Shown here: one piece after another, positions 1 through 8,529 of the stretch
Position numbering within the stretch: the first letter of the stretch is position 1
Layout of the letters: every line of letters starts with the position of its first letter
NCBI GenBank assembly: GCA_964485695.1
Contig: CAZAKZ010000016.1
Span: forward strand, 1 to 61,573
Source of the DNA: CAZAKZ01 sp964485695
GTDB lineage: Bacteria > Planctomycetota > JAFGQW01
Direction of reading: 5' to 3'
DNA: 61,573 bases
Translations under genes and position numbers: made by a program
The notes under the pieces: model-generated
Seen by the model: the letters and a program-made list of their open reading frames with translations, nothing else
Databases searched by the model: none
Told to the model about the DNA's origin: nothing

Positions 1-16
1 AGGGTGATCCATCGAC

Positions 17-106
17 TCAGCTTACCACCGGTCCGGTTAAATGGATACCCCAGACGGTGCTAATGGGCAACAGGAGCAAGAGTGAGGCGACAAGGAATCT
101 GTGCAT
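17..106 (-). CDS. Possible short signal-peptide-like ORF at window edge
   Basis: On the minus strand an ATG at 106 is preceded by a GGAG motif seven bases upstream and opens a 29-codon frame that looks like a signal peptide: MHRFLVAS, a run of five Leu, then PISTVWG. A TGA at 19-17 ends it. The same frame stays open beyond the stop to the window edge. It could be the start of an exported protein broken by a nonsense change, a short leader, or chance. No homology can be claimed and most of any gene would lie outside the window. Confidence 0.2.
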   Translation of the reverse strand: MHRFLVASLLLLLPISTVWGIHLTGPVVS

Positions 107-249
107 GGCGATCTCCAATTCCTGTGGTCCCAGCGCCCTGTTTCATGCTATCTATGGGGCGGATCCTATGCTTTCTGCGGGTCGATAGCAAGCAGAAACC
201 CGGCCGTCCGGCGACAAGTCTCGAATCGAGCCTTTTCCGGGAACACTTC

Positions 250-852
250 TCAACGCGGCTTCTTCCGCATCTCGGCGCATCGCTTCAGGAACTGCGTCTC
301 GAAGGCAGTCGCATCGGGCGGGTCGTCCTTTCTCCGGGCCAGATAGCGGAAAGACTCATAGGTGGCCTTGCCGTGGACCACCGGGGTTTTGACCGTGAAC
401 ACCAGCGTGTCTGCGTCCGGAAAGGACCACGTATAGATCCGCTCCTCCTTTTCCATGCCCTCGCCCCATATCTTGGGCACGGTCATGGTTCCGCGCAGGG
501 CAAGGTGTCCCTTGTCGTTGAAGTCGCCGCTGCACGTAAGCTTCTGGCCGGCCAGGCCGGTGGATCCCCAGGTCATGGCGTACGCGCCCCGGTCCGCGTC
601 CCAGCGAATGACGCCGAATCCCTCCTCCTTGAAGTTCTGGGCCTGCTGGAAATGGATGTAGAAGGCCTCTCTCGAGGGGGAAAAGCACTGGGTGGTGGTG
701 CCGCCGATGTGGATCCGCTTGTCCTGTACCGTGTAGCCTGTGAAATGGTAGATCCCTGCCATCGGCTCCAGGCGGGACAGGGGCGCCTCGGAGGCGCAAC
801 CCGTGATCCAGGCAGGGGTGACGATGAGCGAGATCAGGACGAGTGACCGCAT
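250..852 (-). CDS. Exported lipoprotein, function unknown
   Basis: The protein is 200 residues. I chose the ATG at 852 rather than the longer frame starting at 936, because it gives a compact lipoprotein signal peptide, MRSLVLISLIVTPAWITGC, with lipobox ITGC and Cys19 as the likely lipidated residue. The mature part is one compact domain rich in beta-type segments (GIYHFTGYTVQ, CFSPSREAFYIHF, AYAMTWGSTGLAGQ). This arrangement is loosely reminiscent of DUF1579-like lipocalin-type secreted domains, but that is only an impression. The C-terminus is basic (RCAEMRKKPR). It is divergent from the sugar isomerase at 1021, so the 168-bp gap probably carries both promoters. Secretion and lipidation are well supported; function is unknown. 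Confidence 0.7.
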   Translation of the reverse strand: MRSLVLISLIVTPAWITGCASEAPLSRLEPMAGIYHFTGYTVQDKRIHIGGTTTQCFSPSREAFYIHFQQAQNFKEEGFGVIRWDADRGAYAMTWGSTGLAGQKLTCSGDFNDKGHLALRGTMTVPKIWGEGMEKEERIYTWSFPDADTLVFTVKTPVVHGKATYESFRYLARRKDDPPDATAFETQFLKRCAEMRKKPR

Positions 853-1020
853 GCCATGACTCCCGATAGTGGACGATTCAAGTTCAAGGGGGAGCAACAC
901 GCCGGAGGTCTTACCCGGACCTCGGGCCCCTGTCAACCTTCCAAAAATCGAGAGCCCTGGATAGAATCACCGGGACCCGGCAATTGCAGCACCGTTCTCG
1001 CAAAGAACGAGGGAGGCACC

Positions 1021-2706
1021 ATGGCCTACGAGGAACCGATCTTGACCGAACCGTCCAGGCCCGGGCCGCGCACCGCTTTGCTGGTGGCGAGTGGAGATCT
1101 CAGGCTGTCCGCCAACCAGAAATGCTGGCCCGCCCAGAAGGCCTTGGAGGCCGAGGCCGCCAAAGCCTTCGAGTCCCTGGACTGGTCCCTGGTCCGGGCC
1201 CACCCCGAGAAGGCCGGCGAGGGCCATGGATTCATCAGCAGCCAGCGCGAGGGCATGGAGGTGTTCAAGACCCTCCATCCGGAGGCGCCCGTGGTGGTGG
1301 CCGAGGCCGTCTGGCAATATACCCATCACGTCCTGGCGGGACTCGTCCGTCACCGGGGGCCGATCCTGACCCTGGCCAACTGGTCCGGCACCTGGCCGGG
1401 TCTGGTCGGGGTCCTGAATCTGAACGGCTCCCTCACCAAGGCCGGCGTCGAATACACCTGCCTGTGGGGGGAGGACTTCGCAGACCCCGGCTTCCGGGAG
1501 AAGCTGGGCCAGTGGCTGGAGACGGGAACCGTCCGCCACGACACCTCCCACGTCCGGGCATTCAAGGCCGGGGGAGTGCCCGAGGCCGAGGCGCGCCTCG
1601 GCCGGGCCCTGGCCGCGGAGCTGAAGCAGGACCGCGCCATCCTCGGTGTCTTCGACGAGGGGTGCATGGGCATGTTCAACGCCATCATCCCCGACCCCCT
1701 GCTCCATTCGGCGGGCGTGTTCAAGGAGCGTCTGAGCCAGTCGGCCCTCTACGCCGAGATGCTCCGGACCCCGGGCGAAGAGGCCCTGGCCGCCCGGCGC
1801 TGGCTGGACGAGGCCGGCATGACCTTCGTCACGGGCGAGGACGAGGCCGCGGACCTCACCGAAGCTCAGATCCTCTGGCAGCTGAAGATGTACATCGCCG
1901 CACTACGCATTGCCGACGATTTCGGATGCGACGCCGTGGGCATCCAGTACCAGCAGGGACTCAAGGACCTCACCCCCGCCTCGGATCTGGCCGAGGGACT
2001 CCTCAACAACAGCGAGCGGCCGCCGGTGACGTCTAGGGACGGCGCCCGGGTGCTCTACGAGAACCGGCCGCTTCCCCACTTCAACGAGGTGGACGAGTGC
2101 GCCGGCCTCGACGCCCTGCTCACGAACCGCGTCTGGACCGCCATGGGGCAGCCGCCCGAGACCACCCTCCACGACCTGCGCTGGGGTGATCCGGACGCCT
2201 CGGGAACCGTCGAGGACTACGTCTGGGTCTGGCTCATCAGCGGGGCGGTGCCGCCGGCCCACTTCGCCGGCGGATTCAGGGGCGCCTCGAGCGAGCGGCA
2301 GCCGCCCATGTACTTCCGCCTCGGCGGCGGCACTGTCAAGGGCGTCAGCAAACCGGGCGAGGTTGTGTGGTCGCGTATCTTCGTGGAAGGCGACGCCCTC
2401 CACATGGATATGGGCCGGTGCAAGGCGGTGGAGCTTCCCCCCGAGGAGACGGAGCGGCGGTGGCAGGAGACCACGCCCCAGTGGCCGATCATGCACGGCG
2501 TCACCTACGGCGTCACCCGCGACCAGATGATGGCCCGGCACAAGGCCAACCATCTGAACGTGGCCTACGCCGCCGACGCCGGGACCGCCGACCGCGCCCT
2601 GGCGGCCAAGGCCGTCATGGCCGGCGCTCTCGGCATTCGCGTTCACCTGTGCGGCACCGACAGGGACGGGGTGTCGCTGGACGAAGCCGTCTCGCGGCTG
2701 AAGTGA
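1021..2706 (+). CDS. L-fucose/L-arabinose isomerase-like sugar isomerase
   Basis: The 561-residue protein has the length and layout of the FucI/AraA aldose-ketose isomerase superfamily. These cytoplasmic, metal-dependent enzymes interconvert an aldose and its ketose. Supporting segments are TLANWSGTWPGLVGVLNL around residue 120, the acidic FDEGCMGMFN segment around residue 213 (a candidate metal-ligand region) and DAVGIQYQQGL around residue 303. The ATG at 1021 follows GGGAGG at good spacing; the open frame extends further upstream, but without a convincing start. The stop is only a few bases before the APC permease, so the two are probably co-transcribed. The substrate cannot be read from sequence: no kinase or aldolase is adjacent, and the sugar ABC importer is about 9 kb away. 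Family assignment is fairly sure; calling it true fucose isomerase would be over-reach. Confidence 0.8.
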   Translation: MAYEEPILTEPSRPGPRTALLVASGDLRLSANQKCWPAQKALEAEAAKAFESLDWSLVRAHPEKAGEGHGFISSQREGMEVFKTLHPEAPVVVAEAVWQYTHHVLAGLVRHRGPILTLANWSGTWPGLVGVLNLNGSLTKAGVEYTCLWGEDFADPGFREKLGQWLETGTVRHDTSHVRAFKAGGVPEAEARLGRALAAELKQDRAILGVFDEGCMGMFNAIIPDPLLHSAGVFKERLSQSALYAEMLRTPGEEALAARRWLDEAGMTFVTGEDEAADLTEAQILWQLKMYIAALRIADDFGCDAVGIQYQQGLKDLTPASDLAEGLLNNSERPPVTSRDGARVLYENRPLPHFNEVDECAGLDALLTNRVWTAMGQPPETTLHDLRWGDPDASGTVEDYVWVWLISGAVPPAHFAGGFRGASSERQPPMYFRLGGGTVKGVSKPGEVVWSRIFVEGDALHMDMGRCKAVELPPEETERRWQETTPQWPIMHGVTYGVTRDQMMARHKANHLNVAYAADAGTADRALAAKAVMAGALGIRVHLCGTDRDGVSLDEAVSRLK

Positions 2707-2725
2707 ATCCCATGTGGACCCACCC

Positions 2726-4039
2726 ATGACGCAGCTGAAGAAGGACCTCACCCTCTTCGCCCTCACCATGATCGCCATCGGTTCCTGCGTCGGCTCGGGC
2801 ATCTTCCGGACACCGACGGAGATCGCCGGTCATCTGCCCTCGCCCGTGCTGATCCTGGCGGTGTGGGCCCTGGGCGGGCTCATCGCCCTCACCGGGGCCC
2901 TCACCTTCGCGGAGCTGGGCGGTATGTTCCCCCGGGCTGGCGGCGTCTACGTCTACCTGAAGGAGGCGTACGGCGACCTGGCGGGTTTCCTCTACGGCTG
3001 GGCTTACTTCACCGTCATCAACTCCGGCGCCCTGGCCGCGCTCTGCCTCACCTTCGCCGACTACCTGGCCTTCCTGATTCCGGCGCTCCAGCCCCTGAAG
3101 ATCCTGGTCGCGGTCTCGGCCATTGCAATCATCACCGTCATCAACGTGTTCAGAGCCAGGATTGCGGGGATCTTCACCAACTCCTTCACGGTCCTGAAGC
3201 TCGCGGGTCTGGCGGGCGTAATCCTCGTGGCCTGCGTCTGGGGTTCGGCCGGAACCCTGGCGTCCGGCGAGGACGCCACTCCGGTGGAAGGCGGCCTGGC
3301 CGCGGCGTTCGGCCTGGCCCTGGTCGGAGTATTCTGGTCCTACGGCGGCTGGCAGCACGCCTCGTACCTGGCCGGGGAGGCCCGGAATGCCCGCTTCAAC
3401 GTTCCCCGGGCCATGGTTCTCGGCGCCGTGGTGGTGACGGCGACCTACCTGCTGGCCAACCTCGGATACATGCTGCTGCTCCCGGTGGACAAGATCGCCG
3501 CATCCAGCAGCCCCGCCGCCGACGCCGTGGCCGCGGTGCTGCCGTTCGGGGGCAACTTCATCGCGGTCCTCATCGCGATCTCCACCTTCGGAACCGCCCT
3601 CATCTACATGATGTCCGCCCCGCGCATCTACCACGCCATGGCCGCCGACGGCCTCTTCTTCCGGAAGATCGCCGAGGTGCATCCCCGCTTTCACGCTCCC
3701 GTGAACGCCGTGGTCCTGCAATCGGCCTGGGCCGTCATCCTGCTGCTCTTCTGGAATACCTTCGAGGAAGTCATCACCTACGTGACGTTCACCGACTGGA
3801 TCTTCTTCACGGCGGCGGCCTGCGCGGTGATCCTCTTCCGGAAAACGCGCCGGGAAGCCGAGCGGCCCGTCCGGACCTTCGGCTATCCGGTAACACCTCT
3901 GATCTTCATCCTCACCTCGGTGGTGTTCGTCGTGAATACCCTCCTGGAGAAGCCGGTGCAGGCGGGCGCCGGCCTCGCGCTCCTGGGCATCGGCGTGCCG
4001 GTGTTCCTGCTGTTCAGGTGGAGAAAGCGCCACCGATAG
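2726..4039 (+). CDS. APC-superfamily amino acid/polyamine permease
   Basis: This is a 437-residue integral membrane protein with about twelve hydrophobic segments. The first helix contains IGSCVGSGIF, the unwound glycine-rich substrate-binding motif of APC-fold amino acid transporters (LAT/GABA-permease branch). The conserved ALTFAELGGMFPRAGGVYVYL follows in helix 2-3, and FWSYGGWQHASYLAGEARN lies in the middle. It probably acts as a proton- or exchange-driven importer of an amino acid or amine at the inner membrane. The start is uncertain: GTG at 2714 adds four residues, and I prefer the ATG at 2726 because MTQLKKDLTLF gives a normal basic N-terminus. It follows the sugar isomerase by under 20 bp, an unusual pairing because APC carriers rarely move sugars. 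Confidence 0.88.
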   Translation: MTQLKKDLTLFALTMIAIGSCVGSGIFRTPTEIAGHLPSPVLILAVWALGGLIALTGALTFAELGGMFPRAGGVYVYLKEAYGDLAGFLYGWAYFTVINSGALAALCLTFADYLAFLIPALQPLKILVAVSAIAIITVINVFRARIAGIFTNSFTVLKLAGLAGVILVACVWGSAGTLASGEDATPVEGGLAAAFGLALVGVFWSYGGWQHASYLAGEARNARFNVPRAMVLGAVVVTATYLLANLGYMLLLPVDKIAASSSPAADAVAAVLPFGGNFIAVLIAISTFGTALIYMMSAPRIYHAMAADGLFFRKIAEVHPRFHAPVNAVVLQSAWAVILLLFWNTFEEVITYVTFTDWIFFTAAACAVILFRKTRREAERPVRTFGYPVTPLIFILTSVVFVVNTLLEKPVQAGAGLALLGIGVPVFLLFRWRKRHR

Positions 4040-4075
4040 ACGCCGAGGCGACCGCTACGAATCGTGACCGGCCAT

Positions 4076-4582
4076 TCAGAACGACTCCATGCAGCACATC
4101 GCGTCCACGGCGCCCGATCCCGCGTAGACCGTGATGGTCCCGGTGAGCCGGAGGGCATCCGGAGGCCCCTTCCAGAGGACCGCCACGAGGGTGGGGCCGC
4201 CGGAAGCCGGCTGGCCCGCACTCACGCCGGTGGCCTTGATCGTGAACGTCAGGGAGCCGAAGGGTGCGAGGGTCTTGCCCCGCAGGCCGGTCCACAGGTG
4301 CGGCGTCTTGTTGATTCCGTTGCCATCGACCACGTAGACGTCGTCCAGGGTGATGGCGGTATGGCCGAGGTTGTAGATGTGGTGCGAGGCCAGGTGGTGC
4401 GGCTTCCCCGGGAAGTGCTCGGTGTACTCCGTGCGCATCACCGTGATCTCGGTCTGAAATCCGGCAGAGACCTGGGGGGCGGGCGGCGCGGCGGCGTTTC
4501 CGGCGTCGAGGGGCAGGATCGAAGCGGCCGGAACCAGGACCAGGCAACACACCAGGACACCGAGACCTGCTCTTGTTTTCAT
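4076..4582 (-). CDS. Secreted protein, function unknown
   Basis: The 168-residue protein starts at the ATG at 4582, which is preceded by a strong AGGAGGT site; the longer frame to 4672 lacks one. MKTRAGLGVLVCCLVLVPAAS is a clear Sec signal peptide. The mature protein begins with an Ala/Pro-rich stretch (GNAAAPPAPQ) and continues as one beta-rich domain with LGHTAITLDDVYVVDG and LAPFGSLTFTIKATG. That pattern fits an immunoglobulin-like or C2-like sandwich that might bind a surface or carbohydrate, but no family is recognised. Two adjacent Cys lie near the C-terminus (MCCMESF). It converges with the permease and is downstream of the zinc-ribbon membrane protein on the same strand. Confidence 0.72.
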   Translation of the reverse strand: MKTRAGLGVLVCCLVLVPAASILPLDAGNAAAPPAPQVSAGFQTEITVMRTEYTEHFPGKPHHLASHHIYNLGHTAITLDDVYVVDGNGINKTPHLWTGLRGKTLAPFGSLTFTIKATGVSAGQPASGGPTLVAVLWKGPPDALRLTGTITVYAGSGAVDAMCCMESF

Positions 4583-4643
4583 GTCACGTACCTCCTTTTC
4601 AGTTGTCTCCTGGTATCGATGGTATCCCGCTGCGGGTCCGGAA

Positions 4644-5201
4644 TCAAGGACGGGGAGACGATGGCTCTCCATCCGGGTCCTTCTGGGGTTGTTTCATGGC
4701 CCGCACCTGCCCCTGGTGAATTCTCCGGTTCTTCCACCGGGAGAAGGCAAAGGAGTAGCCCAGGGTGGCGGCGGCCAGGCCGTAGAAGGCCAAGCTCAAG
4801 GGAATGCTCAAGGTCGGGGTTACAATGGCGAAGAGAACGAACACGGCGATCCAGAAGTAGGTTGCGCTGAAGAGGCCGCCCTTGACCGTCAACCGGGACA
4901 CGGTCACCCAGAGGGGAAAGACGAAAAAACCCGGAACGGCCAGGAACCTACCGGCCATCCAGGCGTCCGTGTTCGGTAACGAAAGGGCGATGATGACGAT
5001 GATAACCGTACAGACTCCCGCGAGGACGAGGATCAGGATCTTGAGGACCTTCTCGATCTTCAGGATCTTGGGCTCACGGGTCCAGTGCTTCTGGCGCAGG
5101 GTCACGGGGCTCGAGGCGCCGCAATGGGAACAGAGGGACCGTTTCGGTACCAGGGGGGCGTAGCAGTAGAGGCAATAGGGCTTGAACCGGCTCTTTTTCA
5201 T
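4644..5201 (-). CDS. Zinc-ribbon membrane protein, function unknown
   Basis: The protein has 185 residues. The N-terminus holds two CxxC pairs (YCLYC at residues 9-13, LCSHC at 23-27), a classic small zinc ribbon, followed by a basic linker. About four transmembrane helices follow: ILILVLAGVCTVIIVIIAL, a segment through FLAVPGFFVFPLWV, a segment through FWIAVFVLFAIV, and LAFYGLAAATLGYSFAF. The tail is basic and Pro-rich. Zinc-ribbon plus short membrane proteins like this are common hypothetical proteins in planctomycetes; the cytosolic ribbon may mediate protein contacts. Expression may be shared with the secreted protein downstream, although a 61-bp gap with its own strong ribosome site separates them. 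Confidence 0.75.
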   Translation of the reverse strand: MKKSRFKPYCLYCYAPLVPKRSLCSHCGASSPVTLRQKHWTREPKILKIEKVLKILILVLAGVCTVIIVIIALSLPNTDAWMAGRFLAVPGFFVFPLWVTVSRLTVKGGLFSATYFWIAVFVLFAIVTPTLSIPLSLAFYGLAAATLGYSFAFSRWKNRRIHQGQVRAMKQPQKDPDGEPSSPRP

Positions 5202-5234
5202 GGGGGGGGGATACGGTCGTCTTTCCCCCGGATT

Positions 5235-5741
5235 TTACCCTTTTTGCCCTGGAAGCTCCAATGTCCGGATCAGGTGGGGAATCAGGCCCCCGTCGTCCAG
5301 GATTTCCCGCACCGCGGCGGGAAAGGGTGGGAATCGGAATGTCTCCTTGCTGGTGCGGATTTCTCCGGCCTCGAGGTCGACGGCCACCTCGTCGCCTGCG
5401 TTCACGGCCCGGACCGCCTCAGGACATGCGATGGCGGGGAGGCCGGCATTGATGGCGTTGCGGTAAAAGATCCTGGCAAAGGACTCGGCCACCAGGGCGC
5501 CCACGCCGCTGAGTTTCAAGCAGGTGGCGGCCTGCTCCCGGGAGCTTCCGCAGCCCCAGTTCCGGCCGGCCACGATGACGTCGCCCGGCCGGACGTTTCC
5601 GACGAAGTCCGGGTCCAGGTCCTCCAGGGCGTGGGCAGCGATGTCCGCGGCCTCGGTGGCGGTGTAGGTGTACTTGCCCGGAAAGATGACGTCGGTGTTG
5701 ACGTCGTCGCCGTACTTCCAGACCTTGCCGCGGATGTGCAT
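5235..5741 (-). CDS. leuD: 3-isopropylmalate/homoaconitate dehydratase small subunit
   Basis: This 168-residue protein is the swivelling domain subunit of the aconitase-family isomerase that converts 2-isopropylmalate (or homocitrate-type acids) to the 3-isomer in the cytoplasm. The N-terminal GKVWKYGDDVNTDVIFPGKY and the core AGRNWGCGSSREQA, which contributes the substrate-binding serine loop, are diagnostic. Its short length (about 165 residues) matches the archaeal-type LeuD, not the 200-residue enterobacterial form. The ATG at 5741 lies 6 bp after the leuC stop, so both are translated from one message with the condensing enzyme further upstream. Confidence 0.94.
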   Translation of the reverse strand: MHIRGKVWKYGDDVNTDVIFPGKYTYTATEAADIAAHALEDLDPDFVGNVRPGDVIVAGRNWGCGSSREQAATCLKLSGVGALVAESFARIFYRNAINAGLPAIACPEAVRAVNAGDEVAVDLEAGEIRTSKETFRFPPFPAAVREILDDGGLIPHLIRTLELPGQKG

Positions 5742-5747
5742 CGTCTA

Positions 5748-7025
5748 TCAGCTCCCTGAAACCACGGACGCGGGGTGAATGATCTCGCCGGCCACGGCGC
5801 CGGCGGCCACCACCGCCGGGCTGGCGAGGTAGACTTCGGCGTCGGGCGTTCCCATGCGCCCCCGAAAGTTCCGGTTGGCCGTGCTGAGGGTCGTTTCTCC
5901 GGGTGCCGGCACGCCGGCGTGGTTTCCCATGCAGGGGCCGCAACCGGGCGTTCCCAGAAGGGCGCCCGCTTCGAGCAAGGTGTCGATGTATCCGAGGCGC
6001 AGGGCGTCGGCCAGCACCACGGACGAGGCCGGGATGACCAGGAACCGGGTTCCGGCCGCCACCCGGCGGCCAGCCACCACGCCCGCAGCCGTCCGGATGT
6101 CCTCCAGCCGGCCGCCCGCGCAGGTGCCGAGGAAGGCCTGGTGCACGCGGCGCCCTGCTACCGCGGTGAGGGGGACCACGTTGTCGGTCTGGTGCGGGCA
6201 GGCAACCTGGGATTCGAGGGTGCTCACGTCGAACGCGTGTTCAGCCCGGTACGCGGCGTCCGCGTCGGGCAGGCAGTCCACTCCGGCATCCCGGGCCAGG
6301 TCGGGCACGCGCGCCTTCAGCCAGGTCCGGGTCACGTCGTCCGGCGGGAAGTAGCAGTTCTTCACACCCATCTCCACCATCATGTTGGGGAGCACGAAGC
6401 GGCTGTCCATGGGCCAGGGGGAGAGGGCCGAACCGTGGAACTCCACCGAGGCGTAGGTGCCGTGGTCCGCGCCCAGACGGCCGAGGAGGTGCAGTGCCAC
6501 GTCCTTGGTGGTGATCCACTCGCCGAGGGTGCCCGTGAGGGTGATCTTGATGGAGTCGGGCACCTTGAGCCAGAGTTTCCCCGTGGCCCAGAGGGCGGCC
6601 ACCTCGCTCCGGCCCACGCCCGCGGCAAAGGCGCCCAGGGTTCCGTGGTGGGGCGTGTGGCTGTCGGCGCCCAGCACCAGGGTGCCGGGCCGGACGAGGC
6701 CCGCTTCAGGCAGGACCTGGTGGGAGATGCCGCGGCCGACGTCGAAGAAGTGCTTCACACCCTGTTCGGCGGCGAAGCGCCGCACCTCCGCGTGGTTCAG
6801 GGCGTGCTGGGTGGTCGGGGCGGGTGCGGCGTGGTCCAGGACAAAGACCAGGCGCTCCGGGTGTTTCACCCGGTCCAGGCCGAGGGTGCGGAAGATACGG
6901 ATGATGGCCGCAGTGTTGTCGTGGCTCAGCACCCGATCAGGAGAGACTTCCACGATCTGGCCGGCCTCGACCGAGGGTAGACCGGCACGCCGGGCGAGGA
7001 TCTTTTCCGCAAAAGTCTTGCCCAT
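5748..7025 (-). CDS. leuC: 3-isopropylmalate/homoaconitate dehydratase large subunit
   Basis: The 425-residue large subunit carries the [4Fe-4S] cluster of the aconitase superfamily. Visible signatures are VFVLDHAAPAP and LVLGADSHTPHHGTLGAFA in domain 1, and the three cluster cysteines in FLGTCAGGRLEDI and TPGCGPCMGNHAG. Length and motif spacing match the archaeal/LysF-like branch rather than the 465-residue E. coli LeuC. With leuD it forms the heterodimer that isomerises the product of the upstream condensing enzyme. The ATG at 7025 is 9 bp from the stop of that enzyme. Whether the in vivo substrate is isopropylmalate, citramalate or homocitrate cannot be decided from these motifs. Confidence 0.94.
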   Translation of the reverse strand: MGKTFAEKILARRAGLPSVEAGQIVEVSPDRVLSHDNTAAIIRIFRTLGLDRVKHPERLVFVLDHAAPAPTTQHALNHAEVRRFAAEQGVKHFFDVGRGISHQVLPEAGLVRPGTLVLGADSHTPHHGTLGAFAAGVGRSEVAALWATGKLWLKVPDSIKITLTGTLGEWITTKDVALHLLGRLGADHGTYASVEFHGSALSPWPMDSRFVLPNMMVEMGVKNCYFPPDDVTRTWLKARVPDLARDAGVDCLPDADAAYRAEHAFDVSTLESQVACPHQTDNVVPLTAVAGRRVHQAFLGTCAGGRLEDIRTAAGVVAGRRVAAGTRFLVIPASSVVLADALRLGYIDTLLEAGALLGTPGCGPCMGNHAGVPAPGETTLSTANRNFRGRMGTPDAEVYLASPAVVAAGAVAGEIIHPASVVSGS

Positions 7026-7034
7026 GGCGGACTT

Positions 7035-8330
7035 CTACTCCTTGATCCGCTTCGATTTGAGGTGAAGGAACTGCACCACCGAGTCCTTGTAGGCCTCGGG
7101 GATGTCCAGGCGTTTCAGGTTGTATTCCTTCTCGGCGATCTCCATCAGCACCGGTCCCGGCCTCTCTTCGGGTACCCGGTCGTAGATCCGTGACTTGAAG
7201 ACCTGGGTGATCTCCTTGGCAATGCTCTCATCGATCTGGAAGTACTTGATCTCCTTGAGGAAATAGTAGACCGCATTCCAGCCGCTGAGCGGGCCGAGGA
7301 GAATCTCCGATTCGTTCACCCCGAACTGATCCAGGGGGTGGGCCTCGTACGACGTCGTGTCGTCGAGGACCGCCTTCTGATGAACCCCCGCCGCGTGGGT
7401 GCGGTTGGTGAGGCTCACAGGTTCCTTGGACTGGACCAGCTTGTTCAGCTTCGAGGCCAGGATCACGTTGATGGGATAGGAGTCCCGGAGGTCGTAGCCC
7501 CTGAGCATGTCGAAGTCGCGCTCGACGAAGAGGTTGAAGAGGATCGAGGTCATGGAATTGATGCCCGACCGCTCTCCGATGCCGAGGAGGGTGGTATCCA
7601 GATACCGCATGCCGGCCCTGACGCCCTCCAGGCCGTTGACGAGGGCGAAGCCCCGGTCGTCGTGGAAGTGGCCCTCCAGGTCCACGCCGGGATACCGCCG
7701 GCGCAGGGCCTCCACGCGCCGGGACACGGCCACGGGCGTGGCGATGCCGACGGTGTCCGGCGTGCCGAGGCGGTGGACGAGGGGAGCGATTTCGTCGTAG
7801 ACCCTGAACAGGTCCTCCTCGCGGGTGCGAAAGGCGTCCTCGCCGCTGAAACGGAGCACCAGGTGCGGGTGATTCCGGCGTACGTCTTCAATGAGCCGTT
7901 TCACCTCGGGAATCATCTGCTCCAGAGGCTTTCCGTGGCTGCTCTTCCGGGACGTTGGGGAGGTTCCGATGTAGAAGTTCAAACCGTCGAAGCCCGCGTC
8001 GATGGCGGACTCGATATCATCTGGATGGCACCGGACGTGGGCCAGGAGGAAGGCATAGCCCTTCTGGGTGATGAGGGAATCGCGTACGGCGCGCAGGGCG
8101 AAGCAGTCGTCACGCTCCTGCGGGCTGACAACGGGGGAGAAGAGCTCGATGAACTTGACGCCGTAAATGATGAGGGCCCGGGCAATCTCGATCTTGTCTG
8201 CCTGACTGAAGAAGTACTTGAAGTGGTCGTGGAGCAGGGAGGTCTGAGAACCTTCCCGGAGCGTCGTGTCGATGATCTCCAGTTTCCGGGGTTGGTACTG
8301 GCTGAAGTTGAATGGAGCAATCGACGTCAT
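7035..8330 (-). CDS. 2-isopropylmalate/homocitrate synthase-family condensing enzyme
   Basis: The 431-residue protein is a DRE-TIM metallolyase. Near the N-terminus it has IIDTTLREGSQTSL, with the catalytic Arg and the metal-binding Asp/Glu region, and around residue 220 GHFHDDRGFAL supplies the metal-binding histidines. In this last motif the usual HND is HDD, as in some homocitrate/citramalate-type members. The C-terminal 110 residues (NRTHAAGVHQKAVLDD onward) form the linker/lid region. There is no full LeuA regulatory domain, which argues for homocitrate- or citramalate-type activity, or a LeuA without classic leucine feedback. It heads the leuC-leuD operon and so makes the acid that they isomerise. 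No dehydrogenase (leuB/icd-like) is linked, so the exact acid remains open. Confidence 0.85.
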   Translation of the reverse strand: MTSIAPFNFSQYQPRKLEIIDTTLREGSQTSLLHDHFKYFFSQADKIEIARALIIYGVKFIELFSPVVSPQERDDCFALRAVRDSLITQKGYAFLLAHVRCHPDDIESAIDAGFDGLNFYIGTSPTSRKSSHGKPLEQMIPEVKRLIEDVRRNHPHLVLRFSGEDAFRTREEDLFRVYDEIAPLVHRLGTPDTVGIATPVAVSRRVEALRRRYPGVDLEGHFHDDRGFALVNGLEGVRAGMRYLDTTLLGIGERSGINSMTSILFNLFVERDFDMLRGYDLRDSYPINVILASKLNKLVQSKEPVSLTNRTHAAGVHQKAVLDDTTSYEAHPLDQFGVNESEILLGPLSGWNAVYYFLKEIKYFQIDESIAKEITQVFKSRIYDRVPEERPGPVLMEIAEKEYNLKRLDIPEAYKDSVVQFLHLKSKRIKE

Positions 8331-8529
8331 GATCTCGGCTTCAATGGTGGTGCAATATATCTCCGACCCGGAGACGCGAAATTCGACGGGGCGTGAAGGG
8401 CTTTGGGGATCGACTTCTGTGGCGAGGGGGAGACAGGGATCGGGGGATTCTTCCGCGAATGCGCGTTTCGCCCCCTCGCAGAGAAGTACTTCAGAGGCGA
8501 AACGTGCACCCTCCCCGAAGGACTAAGTC

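Noticed and set aside
82..846. Long rightward frame across the first lipoprotein gene
   Set aside because: It is the antisense shadow of the gene at 250-852, which has a signal peptide and lipobox; the GC-rich third codon positions create such frames.
2615..4033. 472-codon antisense frame under the APC permease
   Set aside because: It is Gly/Arg/His/Asp-rich with no domain and lies exactly opposite a well-supported transporter.
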